Positions 1-8,636 of a DNA stretch of 64,000 nt are shown piece after piece. Origin of the DNA: Polaribacter sp. IC073 (GTDB taxonomy: Bacteria; Bacteroidota; Bacteroidia; Flavobacteriales; Flavobacteriaceae); the NCBI RefSeq assembly GCF_007997075.1, contig NZ_VORS01000005.1:62001-126000 (forward strand). Direction: 5' to 3'. A program made the position numbers and the translations under genes. The notes beneath the pieces are model-generated. The model had not been told where the DNA came from. It made no database searches and was given only the letters and a program-made list of their open reading frames with translations. Numbering within the stretch: the stretch's first letter is position 1; every line of letters begins with the position of its first letter.

Positions 1-218
1 TTTGCCACACTAGCAATCCAAACTGCTCTAAATTCTCTTTCGGTAGCAGGAGCATTCCTTTTTTTAATTTCAGTATTCGTTGTTTTTTTAACCGCTACCC
101 TTTTTACTACTGTAGGCGTGTAAACTTTTTTGCTACAATTGGTTAAAAGTAACATAAAAAAGACAATAAGAAATGCCGTTATTATTTTTTGGTAAAAACA
201 GCTTTTTTTTAAAATCAT
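1..218 (-). CDS. GHL10 (DUF187) family glycoside hydrolase lipoprotein, N-terminal part only
   Basis: The reading frame opens at an ATG at 218 and runs open to the window edge, so about 72 codons are visible. Residues 8-27 are hydrophobic and end in a lipobox LLTNC with Cys28, which predicts a lipoprotein. The last visible residues (EFRAVWIASVA) match the start of the GHL10/DUF187 catalytic domain, which in this family usually continues N-I-D-W-P. The family includes E. coli DigH (YddW), which cleaves denuded peptidoglycan glycans. It lies 32 nt downstream of the DeoR-type regulator gene on the same strand, so the two are probably co-transcribed. The family call rests on a short motif and the active site is outside the window. 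Confidence 0.7.
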   Translation of the reverse strand, partial: MILKKSCFYQKIITAFLIVFFMLLLTNCSKKVYTPTVVKRVAVKKTTNTEIKKRNAPATEREFRAVWIASVA

Positions 219-250
219 ATCCTTAAAGGTTTAATTTAAAAGGTTTTAAA

Positions 251-1000
251 TTAAATTAATACAACGCCAGCCTCTACATAATGCTGCAGCATTGGATCAT
301 TTACGTCTAGGTCTGTAATGGCAATATCAATTTCCTGTAGGCTACAAATATCATAATTAAGTCTAATGTTTAACTTGTTTGAGGTGGATAAATAGACGTT
401 TCGTTCAGAAGCTTTGATCATTGCTTTTTTAACCAACGCAACTTCATAACCTTCGCCAGTAATGCCTTGTTCTAAGCTAAAACCACTTACACCAATAAAA
501 CAAAGATTAGCGGTAATGTTAGATAAATATTGAATTACATCAATGCCTGTAGTTACCATCGAATTTCTTTGGATTCTCCCTCCAATAAAAATGGTTTCTA
601 TGGTTGGGTGCTCTGCTAATTGCATTGCAATTGGCAAACTATATGTGTAAATAGTTGCTTTTAATGTTTTCGGAAATAATTTTGCAAGCATTAAATTGGT
701 AGTCCCACCACTCATTATAATGACCATGCCATCTTCTACTAAAGTAATTGCTTTTTTAGCGATGAGTACTTTTTCTTCTCTTTTGTAGATTATATCTTCA
801 TTATAGTGATACAGTTTTTGCATGGTAGAAATTGCTCCTCCGTGCACTTTGGTAAGTAAACCTCTTTTATCTAATTCCTTTATATCTCTTCTTATGGTGT
901 CTTCGGAAACATTCAATTTTTCAGAAAGAAAACTAGAACTTACTTGCCTATTAATACTTACTTCATCTACTACTTTTTGCTGACGGTCCTTTTTCTTCAT
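251..1000 (-). CDS. DeoR/GlpR-family transcriptional regulator
   Basis: The 249-residue product has the standard DeoR layout. An N-terminal helix-turn-helix spans about residues 6-58 (with SEDTIRRDIKELDKRGLL), followed by a C-terminal sugar-phosphate-sensing domain with the phosphate loop MSGGTTNLMLAK and a conserved GEGYEVALVKKA segment. Members of this family usually repress sugar catabolic genes and are released by a phosphorylated sugar. The gene is divergent from susC across 356 nt, so it is the obvious candidate regulator of the locus. The inducer is not known from sequence; MurNAc-6-phosphate or GlcNAc-6-phosphate would fit the neighbouring enzymes. Confidence 0.88.
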   Translation of the reverse strand: MKKKDRQQKVVDEVSINRQVSSSFLSEKLNVSEDTIRRDIKELDKRGLLTKVHGGAISTMQKLYHYNEDIIYKREEKVLIAKKAITLVEDGMVIIMSGGTTNLMLAKLFPKTLKATIYTYSLPIAMQLAEHPTIETIFIGGRIQRNSMVTTGIDVIQYLSNITANLCFIGVSGFSLEQGITGEGYEVALVKKAMIKASERNVYLSTSNKLNIRLNYDICSLQEIDIAITDLDVNDPMLQHYVEAGVVLI

Positions 1001-1190
1001 AAAATTGATTTTCTCAAAAGTAAGATTTAATTAAGCAATTTTGCGATTTTTTTTGTGATAAAAAAATAATATTGCAATTGTTTGCGGTTATTTTTTATAA
1101 ATATGCAGAATTTAAAAATTAAGATAAAACTAATTTTTTTTCTCCGTGAGGGGACTTTATGTCTATTAAAATAAGGAATATTTGGGTTTT

Positions 1191-1207
1191 TAATAAACGA
1201 TTTATTA
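1191..1207. promoter_or_regulatory. Candidate operator palindrome TAATAAA-CGA-TTTATTA
   Basis: A perfect 7-bp inverted repeat with a 3-nt centre lies in the space between the DeoR-type gene and susC, about 115 nt upstream of the susC -7 element. Its position suits a regulator site, but AT-rich palindromes arise easily by chance, so the assignment is tentative. Confidence 0.3.
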
Positions 1208-1299
1208 GTCTTTGATTTGTGTTTATTGCGTTATTTTGTTGATTAATGTTTATTTATATGTTTTTAATTGAATAAATATTGCAGTTTTTTGCACATTAG

Positions 1300-1329
1300 T
1301 TGCGTGTTTTAATTATTTTTATATCTTTA
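1300..1329 (+). promoter_or_regulatory. Bacteroidota promoter for susC
   Basis: A TTG at 1300-1302 is separated by 19 nt from TATCTTTA at 1322-1329, which is one base off the TAnnTTTG -7 consensus. Transcription would start near 1336, giving a short leader before the ATG at 1357. Confidence 0.55.
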
Positions 1330-1356
1330 CCCTAATTAATTTAAACTCAAATTTAT

Positions 1357-4300
1357 ATGAAAAAAACGTACAACCTAACAATAGTATTGTTGCTGCTTTT
1401 GGTTGCGCAAAGTTCATTTGCTCAATTGAAGACGATTTCAGGAACTGTTACCGAAAAAGGGAGTAACATGCCTTTACCTGAGGTTAGTGTGTTTATCGAC
1501 CAAATTAATAAGGGAGATATAACTGACTTTGATGGTTTATATACTATAAAGGCTGAAGACTTAAAAGGAAAGACACTAACCTTTAGTTATCTTGGGTACA
1601 AAACAGTTGCGATTCAGTTGTCTGGAGAAAGCCAAGTAATAAACGCCATTTTAGAGCCAAACGCTACAAATCTTAATGAAATTGTTGTTACGGCTTTAGG
1701 GATTAAAAGAGAGTCTAAGGCTTTAGGCTATTCATTAACAAAAGTAGACGGAGATGATTTGTCTGCGGTGAAAAGTTCAAGTGCTGTAAATTCTTTACAA
1801 GGAAGAGTTGCGGGGGTTAATATTTCTTCAGGAAGTGGAGGAGCTGCAGGTTCTAGTAGAGTTATTATACGTGGTGCGAGTTCTTTAACAGGAAACAATC
1901 AGCCACTATATGTAATAGACGGAATTCCTGTTATTAATAACACGAATGGCTCTGTTGTGGGTGCAACAAATAATGCAACAGGAGATGGAGGAGATGATAT
2001 TTCTTCAATAAACCCAGATGATATTGAAAGTGTATCTGTTTTAAAAGGAAGTTCAGCAGCAGCTCTTTATGGTTCGCTAGCTTCTAATGGGGTAATCATG
2101 ATTACCACAAAATCGGGTAAGAATAAAAAAAGGATGGGAATAGAATATTCTAGTTCTTTTACTTTTGATAAGGTAAATACAGGTCTTCAAGATTTTCAAA
2201 CAACCTACGGACAAGGAAATAACAGGTTAAGACCAGGATACGAATATGATCTAACTGGTAATCCTGTAGAAATAGGAGTAGAAGCTAGTGCAATTGATGA
2301 TTCTTATGTGAGTTCTTTGCAGTCTTGGGGCGCTCCTTTAGATGGTTCGATGGTGTATAATTGGGACGGAGTTAAAAGACCTTATTCTTACACGGGCAAT
2401 AATCTAGATAAATTTTACAAAACAGGTGTTACTGCAATTAATACAATTGCCCTTGCAAAAGGAGGCGAAGGGTACAATTATCGTTTGTCTTTTTCAAACT
2501 TAGATAATAAAGATATTTTTCCTAATACTACTTTAAAAAGAAGGTCGATATCTTTAAACGCTTCTGCAAAAATTAGTTCAAAATTAACTTCTACCATCAA
2601 CACAAAATACATTGTAGAAGATGTACACAATCGTATAAGTATTGGTGATACACCAGGAAATGCAAATACGGTAGCGTTTGTATTGCCAAGTAGTTTAAAT
2701 ATTTATGATTTGAAACCAGGTTCTAATGAAGAAGGAACAGAGTTAAGGTTTCAACCAAGTCAGTTTATTTCAAATCCTTATTGGGCTACAAATGATTTTA
2801 ATAATGATGATACTAAAAATAGATTTACGGCATCAACTACTTTAAAATATGATGTAAACGATTGGTTGTATGTAACAGGAAGAACAGGTCTTGATACTTA
2901 TGATTTGTCTAGAAAACAAGTAACACCTTTTGGTACTGCTTATAGACCGGCAGGAGAATTATACCAAGTAAAATCTACATACAAGTTAGTAAATTCTGAT
3001 GTTATGTTAGGAATTGATAAAGACATTACAGATAAAATATCAACAAATTCTATCATAGGAGCCAATACAAGAACATCTAGCTTTGAGTCTTTAAGTGCCT
3101 TAGGAAGAGGTTTTATTGTGGTTGGTTTAGAAGATTTAAATAACACTACTTTACCAGAACCAAGTTATGGGTATTTTAAAACACAGACAAATTCTATCTA
3201 TGGCTCTTTTGAAGCGAGTTATGATAAGTATTTATATGTAACCTTTACTGGAAGAAATGATTGGTTTTCTACACTTTCTTTTCCAGGAAAAACGACGCCA
3301 AATGACGGCTTTTATTGGTCATTAAGTCAGAGTTTATTATTAAGTCAGGCTTTTGATTTGCCAGAAGCAATTAATTATGCTAAAGTAAGAGCAAGTTATG
3401 CCCAAGTTGCAGGTGGCGCTAGAAACGCTTATAGTTTAAATTTAGATTATGCAATTACGGGATCTTTTCAGGGACAGTCTTTCGGACAGTTAAATGGAAA
3501 TTCAATTCCAAATCCAAACTTAATTCCGTTTCAAAAAAATGAATTTGAAATTGGGTTTGAGGGACGCTTTTTTAACAATAGACTACATCTTGATATGGCT
3601 TATTATGCTAATAAAACTCAGAATGATATTGTTAGAGCAGCAGCTTCTCAATCCTCAGGATTTACATCATCAATTCTTAATATTGGTGAATTACAAAATA
3701 AGGGTTTTGAATTTTTACTAGGAGGTTCACCAATTGAAACAGAAGATTTCTCATGGAACACTTCATTTAACTTTGGGTTTAACGACAGTGAAATTATTCA
3801 TACAGATGATGAGGATACGGCAATTAATGTAGATGGAAGTTTAACGAGGTCTAGAACAGCAATTATTTCTCATATTGTTGGCGAGAATTATGGGGTAATT
3901 TTTGGTTCTTCATATAAAAGAGATGAAAACGGAACAATCATATATAACAATAGTGGATCTATGCCAAAACCTATTCAGGGAGAAAACAAAATACTAGGGC
4001 AAGGTGTTGCACCTTATACCATGGGTTTTTCAAACAGGTTTAGTTACAAAGATGTATCGTTAAGTTTTTTAATTGATGCTAAATTTGGAGGAAGTGTACA
4101 TTCTGGAACAAACAGGGAATTAATGATGAGAGGACTTCATAAAAAGACGCTTCAAGGTCGAGAAGATGGTTTAGAAGTATCTGGTATTGATAATGCTACA
4201 GGGCAGGCATTTACGAAGGTTGTGGCTCCAGAAAACTTACGAACTTATTATGGTTTTATAGGTGAAGAGAATTCAGGTATTTCAGAAGAATTTGTTTACA

Positions 4301-4545
4301 GTACAGACTTTATTAAGTTTAGAGAATTGAGTTTGTCATATAGTCTTCCACAAACAGCATTAAAAAATATTTTTATAGACAATGTAAGAATATCTGCTAT
4401 AGGTAGAAACCTGTTCTTTATTTCGAGAAAAATTGATAATGTAGACCCAGAGGCTTCATTAAATAATTTAAACTCTCAAGGGATAGAAAGATTTGGAACC
4501 CCATCAACAAGAAGTTATGGATTTTCAGTAAACGTTAAATTTTAA
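1357..4545 (+). CDS. SusC/RagA-family TonB-linked outer membrane receptor
   Basis: The 1062-residue protein starts with a signal peptide (cleavage after SSFAQ, about residue 22). A CarboxypepD_reg-like domain follows (about 27-110), then the plug with VVTALGIKRESKALGYS and LYVIDGIPV motifs, and a long beta-barrel ending in FSVNVKF. It imports glycan fragments across the outer membrane with its SusD partner, powered by TonB-ExbBD encoded elsewhere. The partner gene begins 10 nt downstream. The substrate cannot be read from the receptor; the downstream enzymes suggest peptidoglycan-derived saccharides. Confidence 0.93.
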   Translation: MKKTYNLTIVLLLLLVAQSSFAQLKTISGTVTEKGSNMPLPEVSVFIDQINKGDITDFDGLYTIKAEDLKGKTLTFSYLGYKTVAIQLSGESQVINAILEPNATNLNEIVVTALGIKRESKALGYSLTKVDGDDLSAVKSSSAVNSLQGRVAGVNISSGSGGAAGSSRVIIRGASSLTGNNQPLYVIDGIPVINNTNGSVVGATNNATGDGGDDISSINPDDIESVSVLKGSSAAALYGSLASNGVIMITTKSGKNKKRMGIEYSSSFTFDKVNTGLQDFQTTYGQGNNRLRPGYEYDLTGNPVEIGVEASAIDDSYVSSLQSWGAPLDGSMVYNWDGVKRPYSYTGNNLDKFYKTGVTAINTIALAKGGEGYNYRLSFSNLDNKDIFPNTTLKRRSISLNASAKISSKLTSTINTKYIVEDVHNRISIGDTPGNANTVAFVLPSSLNIYDLKPGSNEEGTELRFQPSQFISNPYWATNDFNNDDTKNRFTASTTLKYDVNDWLYVTGRTGLDTYDLSRKQVTPFGTAYRPAGELYQVKSTYKLVNSDVMLGIDKDITDKISTNSIIGANTRTSSFESLSALGRGFIVVGLEDLNNTTLPEPSYGYFKTQTNSIYGSFEASYDKYLYVTFTGRNDWFSTLSFPGKTTPNDGFYWSLSQSLLLSQAFDLPEAINYAKVRASYAQVAGGARNAYSLNLDYAITGSFQGQSFGQLNGNSIPNPNLIPFQKNEFEIGFEGRFFNNRLHLDMAYYANKTQNDIVRAAASQSSGFTSSILNIGELQNKGFEFLLGGSPIETEDFSWNTSFNFGFNDSEIIHTDDEDTAINVDGSLTRSRTAIISHIVGENYGVIFGSSYKRDENGTIIYNNSGSMPKPIQGENKILGQGVAPYTMGFSNRFSYKDVSLSFLIDAKFGGSVHSGTNRELMMRGLHKKTLQGREDGLEVSGIDNATGQAFTKVVAPENLRTYYGFIGEENSGISEEFVYSTDFIKFRELSLSYSLPQTALKNIFIDNVRISAIGRNLFFISRKIDNVDPEASLNNLNSQGIERFGTPSTRSYGFSVNVKF

Positions 4546-4555
4546 AAAATAGAAT

Positions 4556-6052
4556 ATGAAAAAAATATTTATTTTAGTAGTAATACTATGTACATTCAGT
4601 TTTTGTGATGACGGTTTCGAAGAACTCAATGTAAATCCAACAAAACCAGTTCAGTTAGATCCATCAACAAAACTTACCTATATTCAGTTATACACAGGAG
4701 GTAGTAGTTATGTTGCTTATTTATTTTGGAATGTTATTCATTTTATGCAAAACGTACAGCACTTAAATAATACTTCGTATGTATCCTTTTTATACAAAGA
4801 AGGAAATACACATTGGTTATTTGAAGAGCAATTTAAAACTACAGTAAAGAATATTGCCGATTTAGAAGCGCAATTAGAAACAAGTACAGCGCCTACTGCA
4901 ACGGTAGATTTAGCCATAGCAAGAGTACAAAAAGTTTTAATTTTTAGTAGAATAACAGACGCTTATGGAGACATTCCATATAGTGAGGCTGGTAAAGGAT
5001 TTTTAGAAGGGATTCGTTTTCCTAAATATGATACCCAAAGTTCTATTTATAGCAATATGTTAGAAACGCTAGAAGCTTCTGTAGTTGTTTTAAATTCAGG
5101 AGGTACAAGTTCTTATGGCACTGCAGATTTAATGTTTGCTGGTGATACAGGAAAATGGAAAAAGTTTGCCAATTCATTAATGCTACGTTTGGCTATGAGA
5201 ATGGTAAAAGTAGACGATGCAAGTGCAAAAGCATGGGCAACAAAAGCGATTAGCGGAGGAGTGATGACAAGTAATGCAGATATTGCTTTTTTACAATATG
5301 AGAATTCTGCAAATGATGGTGGACCAAACGTAAATCCGCTTACAAAGTGTTTTACATCGAGAGCCTCAACGCAGGTTAAAATTTCTAAAACTTTTATGGA
5401 TTTTATGAAAGATAGAGACGATCCAAGGGTTTCTGTTTTAGCATCTACGGTTAGTGGAGACACAGATCCTGCGTTACAATTTGGTCAAGATATAAATATA
5501 GCTACAAGAGGTACGGCAAATTCAAAACCAAACATTAATATTTTTGGTGGTTCTGGAAATGTAGTTTATGATGCGCCTTTTTTCTTTCAAACGTATGCAG
5601 AGGTTGAGTTTATGTTAGCAGAGGCTGGTGAAAGATGGAGCTTGGCAGGCGGAGCTACAAATGTTGAAACACATTACAATGCAGGTGTAACTGCGGCAAT
5701 GCAATATTTATCGATGTATGGTAATGGCGCAAATATTACAACTACTCAGATAGACGATTATTTAAATACGAATCCTTTTGTTCCTGCAGAAGCTTTAAAA
5801 ATGATCAATGAACAATATTGGGTAGCTACTTTTGGTAATGGTTTAGAAACTTTTTCAAATTGGAGAAGATCAGGGTATCCAGAGTTAGTGCCTGCAAGTG
5901 TTGCAGCGACGCTTACAGGTGGTGAAATACCAAGAAGACTTCCGTACCCAGCATCAGAAAAATTAAACAATCCTGCAAATGTTGAAGCTGCAATTGTACA
6001 ACAGGGAGGAGATTTACTAACCACAAGAATGTGGTGGGATAAAATTAATTAA
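4556..6052 (+). CDS. SusD/RagB-like surface lipoprotein (SusD-like_2 type)
   Basis: The 498-residue product has a lipoprotein signal peptide with the lipid-attachment Cys in FSFCDDG. It is followed at once by FEELNVNPTKP, a hallmark of the SusD-like_2 group. The rest is the TPR-rich helical fold, including the conserved RITDAYGDIPYSEA and MLAEAGERW-type segments. It caps the SusC barrel on the cell surface and captures the glycan. It is translated from the susC transcript and followed by a strong terminator, so susC-susD form one unit. The exact ligand is unknown. Confidence 0.92.
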   Translation: MKKIFILVVILCTFSFCDDGFEELNVNPTKPVQLDPSTKLTYIQLYTGGSSYVAYLFWNVIHFMQNVQHLNNTSYVSFLYKEGNTHWLFEEQFKTTVKNIADLEAQLETSTAPTATVDLAIARVQKVLIFSRITDAYGDIPYSEAGKGFLEGIRFPKYDTQSSIYSNMLETLEASVVVLNSGGTSSYGTADLMFAGDTGKWKKFANSLMLRLAMRMVKVDDASAKAWATKAISGGVMTSNADIAFLQYENSANDGGPNVNPLTKCFTSRASTQVKISKTFMDFMKDRDDPRVSVLASTVSGDTDPALQFGQDINIATRGTANSKPNINIFGGSGNVVYDAPFFFQTYAEVEFMLAEAGERWSLAGGATNVETHYNAGVTAAMQYLSMYGNGANITTTQIDDYLNTNPFVPAEALKMINEQYWVATFGNGLETFSNWRRSGYPELVPASVAATLTGGEIPRRLPYPASEKLNNPANVEAAIVQQGGDLLTTRMWWDKIN

Positions 6053-6353
6053 TAAAAAAAACTAGCGATAAGTAAATCCCCCAACCGGAAAAGTCACTTA
6101 TTATCATTATTATATTTTGAATTAGTGATAAGAGGTGAGATGTTGAAACTCCACTCTCACCTCTTATTTTAATAAAGGGTTTAAACTTAGGAAGACAATT
6201 CTTCTTAAATTTGAAAAAGTAAAAACTTTTGTATTTAAAATTGAACTTCAAAAATAAAATTACAATTATTTTAAAAAAAAGGATGTCAACTTAAAGACCA
6301 TAATTAATGGTACTTAACAATTGATAAAAGTAGTTTAAAGCTAATAAATTAAG
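6053..6353. other. Intergenic region between susD and the symporter gene
   Basis: This spacer holds the susD terminator (6129-6170). It must also contain the promoter of the downstream catabolic operon, but I did not find a convincing -7/-33 pair. No gene was seen in it. Confidence 0.5.
6129..6170 (+). terminator. Rho-independent terminator after susCD
   Basis: The arms TAAGAGGTGAG (6129-6139) and CTCACCTCTTA (6156-6166) pair perfectly over 11 bp and are followed by TTTT. This separates the SusCD unit from the downstream operon. Confidence 0.8.
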
Positions 6354-7808
6354 ATGAACTCAACCATAATTCTATTACTCATTGTATCTTATTTTGGAGT
6401 ATTAATGTTAATTTCACATTTCACATCCAAAAATACAAGTGACGATTCCTTCTATACAGGAGACAGAAAATCTCCCTGGCAGGTAGTTGCTTTTGGGATG
6501 ATTGGCGCCGTTATGTCTGGTGTAACATTTGTTTCTATACCAGGAATGGTAAGTAATAATTATTTTTATTATTTACAGTTCGTTTTCGGAAACGTAGTGG
6601 GTTACGTGTTTATAACCTACGTGCTCATTCCCATCTATTACAATTTAAAATTGGTTTCGATATACAGTTATTTAGAAACCAGATTCGGACCAAAAACATA
6701 CAAAACAGGCTCTTTATTTTTCTTGATTTCGCAATCATTTGGTGCTGCATTAAGATTATTGCTAGCTGCAAAAATTTTACAATATGCCGTTTTCGATGCA
6801 TTTAACATTCCTTTTTATGCAACCGTAATTATCATCTTAATTTTAATTTGGATGTACACTAATAAATCGGGAATTAAAACCATTGTTTGGACAGATACTT
6901 TGCAAACCTTCTTTTTACTGATGGCTGCAATCGTATCTATATTTATCATAAAAGACGCTTTAAATTTAAGCGTTTCAGAAACGATAACTTCTATTACAGA
7001 ACATAAATATTTTAAGGTTTTTAATTGGGATTTTAATTCGGGAAGCAACTTTTTTAAACAGTTTATTTCAGGAATTTTAATTGCTGTTGCCATGGTTGGT
7101 TTAGATCAAAATATGATGCAAAAAACCTTAACCTGTAAAAATAAAAAGGAAGCACAGCGTAATATATTAACATTCAGTTTGTTTTTAGCCTTGGCGCAAT
7201 TTCTTTTTTTAGGTTTAGGTGTGATGCTTTATTTGTACGCAGAAAAATTCGGAATTCAATTAGAAATGGAAAACGGAAAGTTTATCAATACAGATAATTT
7301 ATTTCCAATGCTTTCTCTCGGAAATTTTGGAACTGTAGCAGCGGTTAGTTTTATTTTAGGAATCACTGCAGCTTCATTTTCTAGTGTAGATTCATCATTA
7401 ACAGCACTAACAACATCTTTTACGGTCGATTTTTTAGATGTCAAAAATAAAAATTCAAAAGAAAAAAAACGTCTTAAAAATTATGTGTTACTTGGTTTTT
7501 CTGTGATCATATTTATCATCATCATGTTATTTTCAGAAAGTAAAGGAGATGTAATTACAACAATATTTAAAGTTGCAGGCTATACATATGGTCCGTTATT
7601 GGGGCTTTATTTGTTGGGTATTTTTACTAAAATAAATATAAAAGATGCAGTAGTACCTTATGTCTGTATTTTAATGCCATTGCTAACTTATTATTTAAAC
7701 TACATCGTTAAAGAAAAATTCTCTTTCGATTTAGGCTTTATGAATATATTATTAAACGCATCATTAACAATTTTAAGTTTAATCCTTACACGAAATAAAA
7801 ATGATTAA
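6354..7808 (+). CDS. Sodium:solute symporter (SSS family), probable amino-sugar importer
   Basis: The 484-residue polytopic protein has about 13 hydrophobic segments and the SSS features TGDRKSPWQVVAFGMIGAVMSGVTF near the N-terminus and QTFFLLMAA in the middle. It is likely an inner-membrane Na+-coupled importer. The stop overlaps the murQ start by 8 nt, so the two are translationally coupled and the cargo is probably the substrate of the MurQ branch (MurNAc, or a disaccharide containing it). That substrate is inferred from context only. Confidence 0.87.
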   Translation: MNSTIILLLIVSYFGVLMLISHFTSKNTSDDSFYTGDRKSPWQVVAFGMIGAVMSGVTFVSIPGMVSNNYFYYLQFVFGNVVGYVFITYVLIPIYYNLKLVSIYSYLETRFGPKTYKTGSLFFLISQSFGAALRLLLAAKILQYAVFDAFNIPFYATVIIILILIWMYTNKSGIKTIVWTDTLQTFFLLMAAIVSIFIIKDALNLSVSETITSITEHKYFKVFNWDFNSGSNFFKQFISGILIAVAMVGLDQNMMQKTLTCKNKKEAQRNILTFSLFLALAQFLFLGLGVMLYLYAEKFGIQLEMENGKFINTDNLFPMLSLGNFGTVAAVSFILGITAASFSSVDSSLTALTTSFTVDFLDVKNKNSKEKKRLKNYVLLGFSVIIFIIIMLFSESKGDVITTIFKVAGYTYGPLLGLYLLGIFTKINIKDAVVPYVCILMPLLTYYLNYIVKEKFSFDLGFMNILLNASLTILSLILTRNKND

Positions 7809-8622
7809 CAACCTAACAACAGAGCAAACATCAGATTACAATAATTTAGAAGAAATGAGTACGTTTGAATTACTTTCAAACATGAATATAGAAGATAAAA
7901 AAGTGCCTAATGCAGTTGAAAAAGCCATACCACAAATTGAAAAATTAACGGATGTTATTCATGCGAAAATGAGTAAAGGAGGAAGACTTTTCTACATTGG
8001 AGCAGGAACAAGTGGTAGATTAGGGGTTTTGGATGCTTCGGAATGTCCACCTACATTTGGTGTTTCAGATAATTGGATTATTGGAATAATTGCTGGTGGA
8101 GATACTGCGCTTAGAAAAGCTATTGAAAATGCAGAAGATGATACCGAGTTAGCTTGGAAAGATTTACAAGAACACAATATTACAGACAAAGATGTTCTTA
8201 TTGGTATTGCGGCTTCAGGTACTACACCGTATGTAATTGGTGGCTTACAAAAAGCGAAACAGCACCAAATTATAACTGGCTGTGTTACGTGTAATAAAGA
8301 CTCCCCATTATCATTAGAAGCAGATCTTCCGGTAGAATTAATTGTTGGGCCAGAGTTTGTAACTGGAAGCACAAGAATGAAAGCGGGTACAGCACAAAAG
8401 TTGGCGTTGAATATGATTTCTACAACGGTGATGATAAAACTGGGTCGTGTAAAAGGAAATAAAATGGTAGACATGCAATTGTCAAACAAAAAACTTGTTT
8501 CAAGAGGTGTTAGAATGGTTATGGATGATCTGAATATTGATGAAGAATTGGCGACCAAATTATTACAAAAACATAAAAGTGTTAGAAAAACGATAGAAGC
8601 ATATAAAGCGGAAGTGAAATAA
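7801..8622 (+). CDS. murQ: N-acetylmuramic acid 6-phosphate etherase
   Basis: MurQ removes the D-lactyl ether from MurNAc-6-phosphate, giving GlcNAc-6-phosphate and D-lactate. The 273-residue sequence has a SIS sugar-isomerase fold with the signature YIGAGTSGRLGVLDASECPPTFG. The catalytic Glu is residue 81, and a second conserved Glu lies near residue 112 in ENAED. A further conserved stretch is TGSTRMKAGTAQKLALNM. The length is near the family norm. The ATG lies inside the end of the symporter gene. This is the marker gene that ties the locus to peptidoglycan sugar catabolism. Confidence 0.96.
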   Translation: MINNLTTEQTSDYNNLEEMSTFELLSNMNIEDKKVPNAVEKAIPQIEKLTDVIHAKMSKGGRLFYIGAGTSGRLGVLDASECPPTFGVSDNWIIGIIAGGDTALRKAIENAEDDTELAWKDLQEHNITDKDVLIGIAASGTTPYVIGGLQKAKQHQIITGCVTCNKDSPLSLEADLPVELIVGPEFVTGSTRMKAGTAQKLALNMISTTVMIKLGRVKGNKMVDMQLSNKKLVSRGVRMVMDDLNIDEELATKLLQKHKSVRKTIEAYKAEVK

Positions 8623-8636
8623 ATAAACTGGCAAAA

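Larger units (their letters stand above)
1001..1356. other. Divergent intergenic region between deoR-type gene and susC
   Basis: This very AT-rich spacer carries outward promoters for both flanking genes. On the minus strand, TACTTTTG (CAAAAGTA on the plus strand, 1015-1022) fits the Bacteroidota -7 consensus for the regulator gene. A 17-bp palindrome lies at 1191-1207. No open reading frame worth calling is present. Confidence 0.6.

Noticed and set aside
7992-8558. Long open frame (188 codons) on the minus strand across murQ
   Set aside because: It lies wholly antisense to a gene with clear catalytic motifs, and its translation shows no domain.
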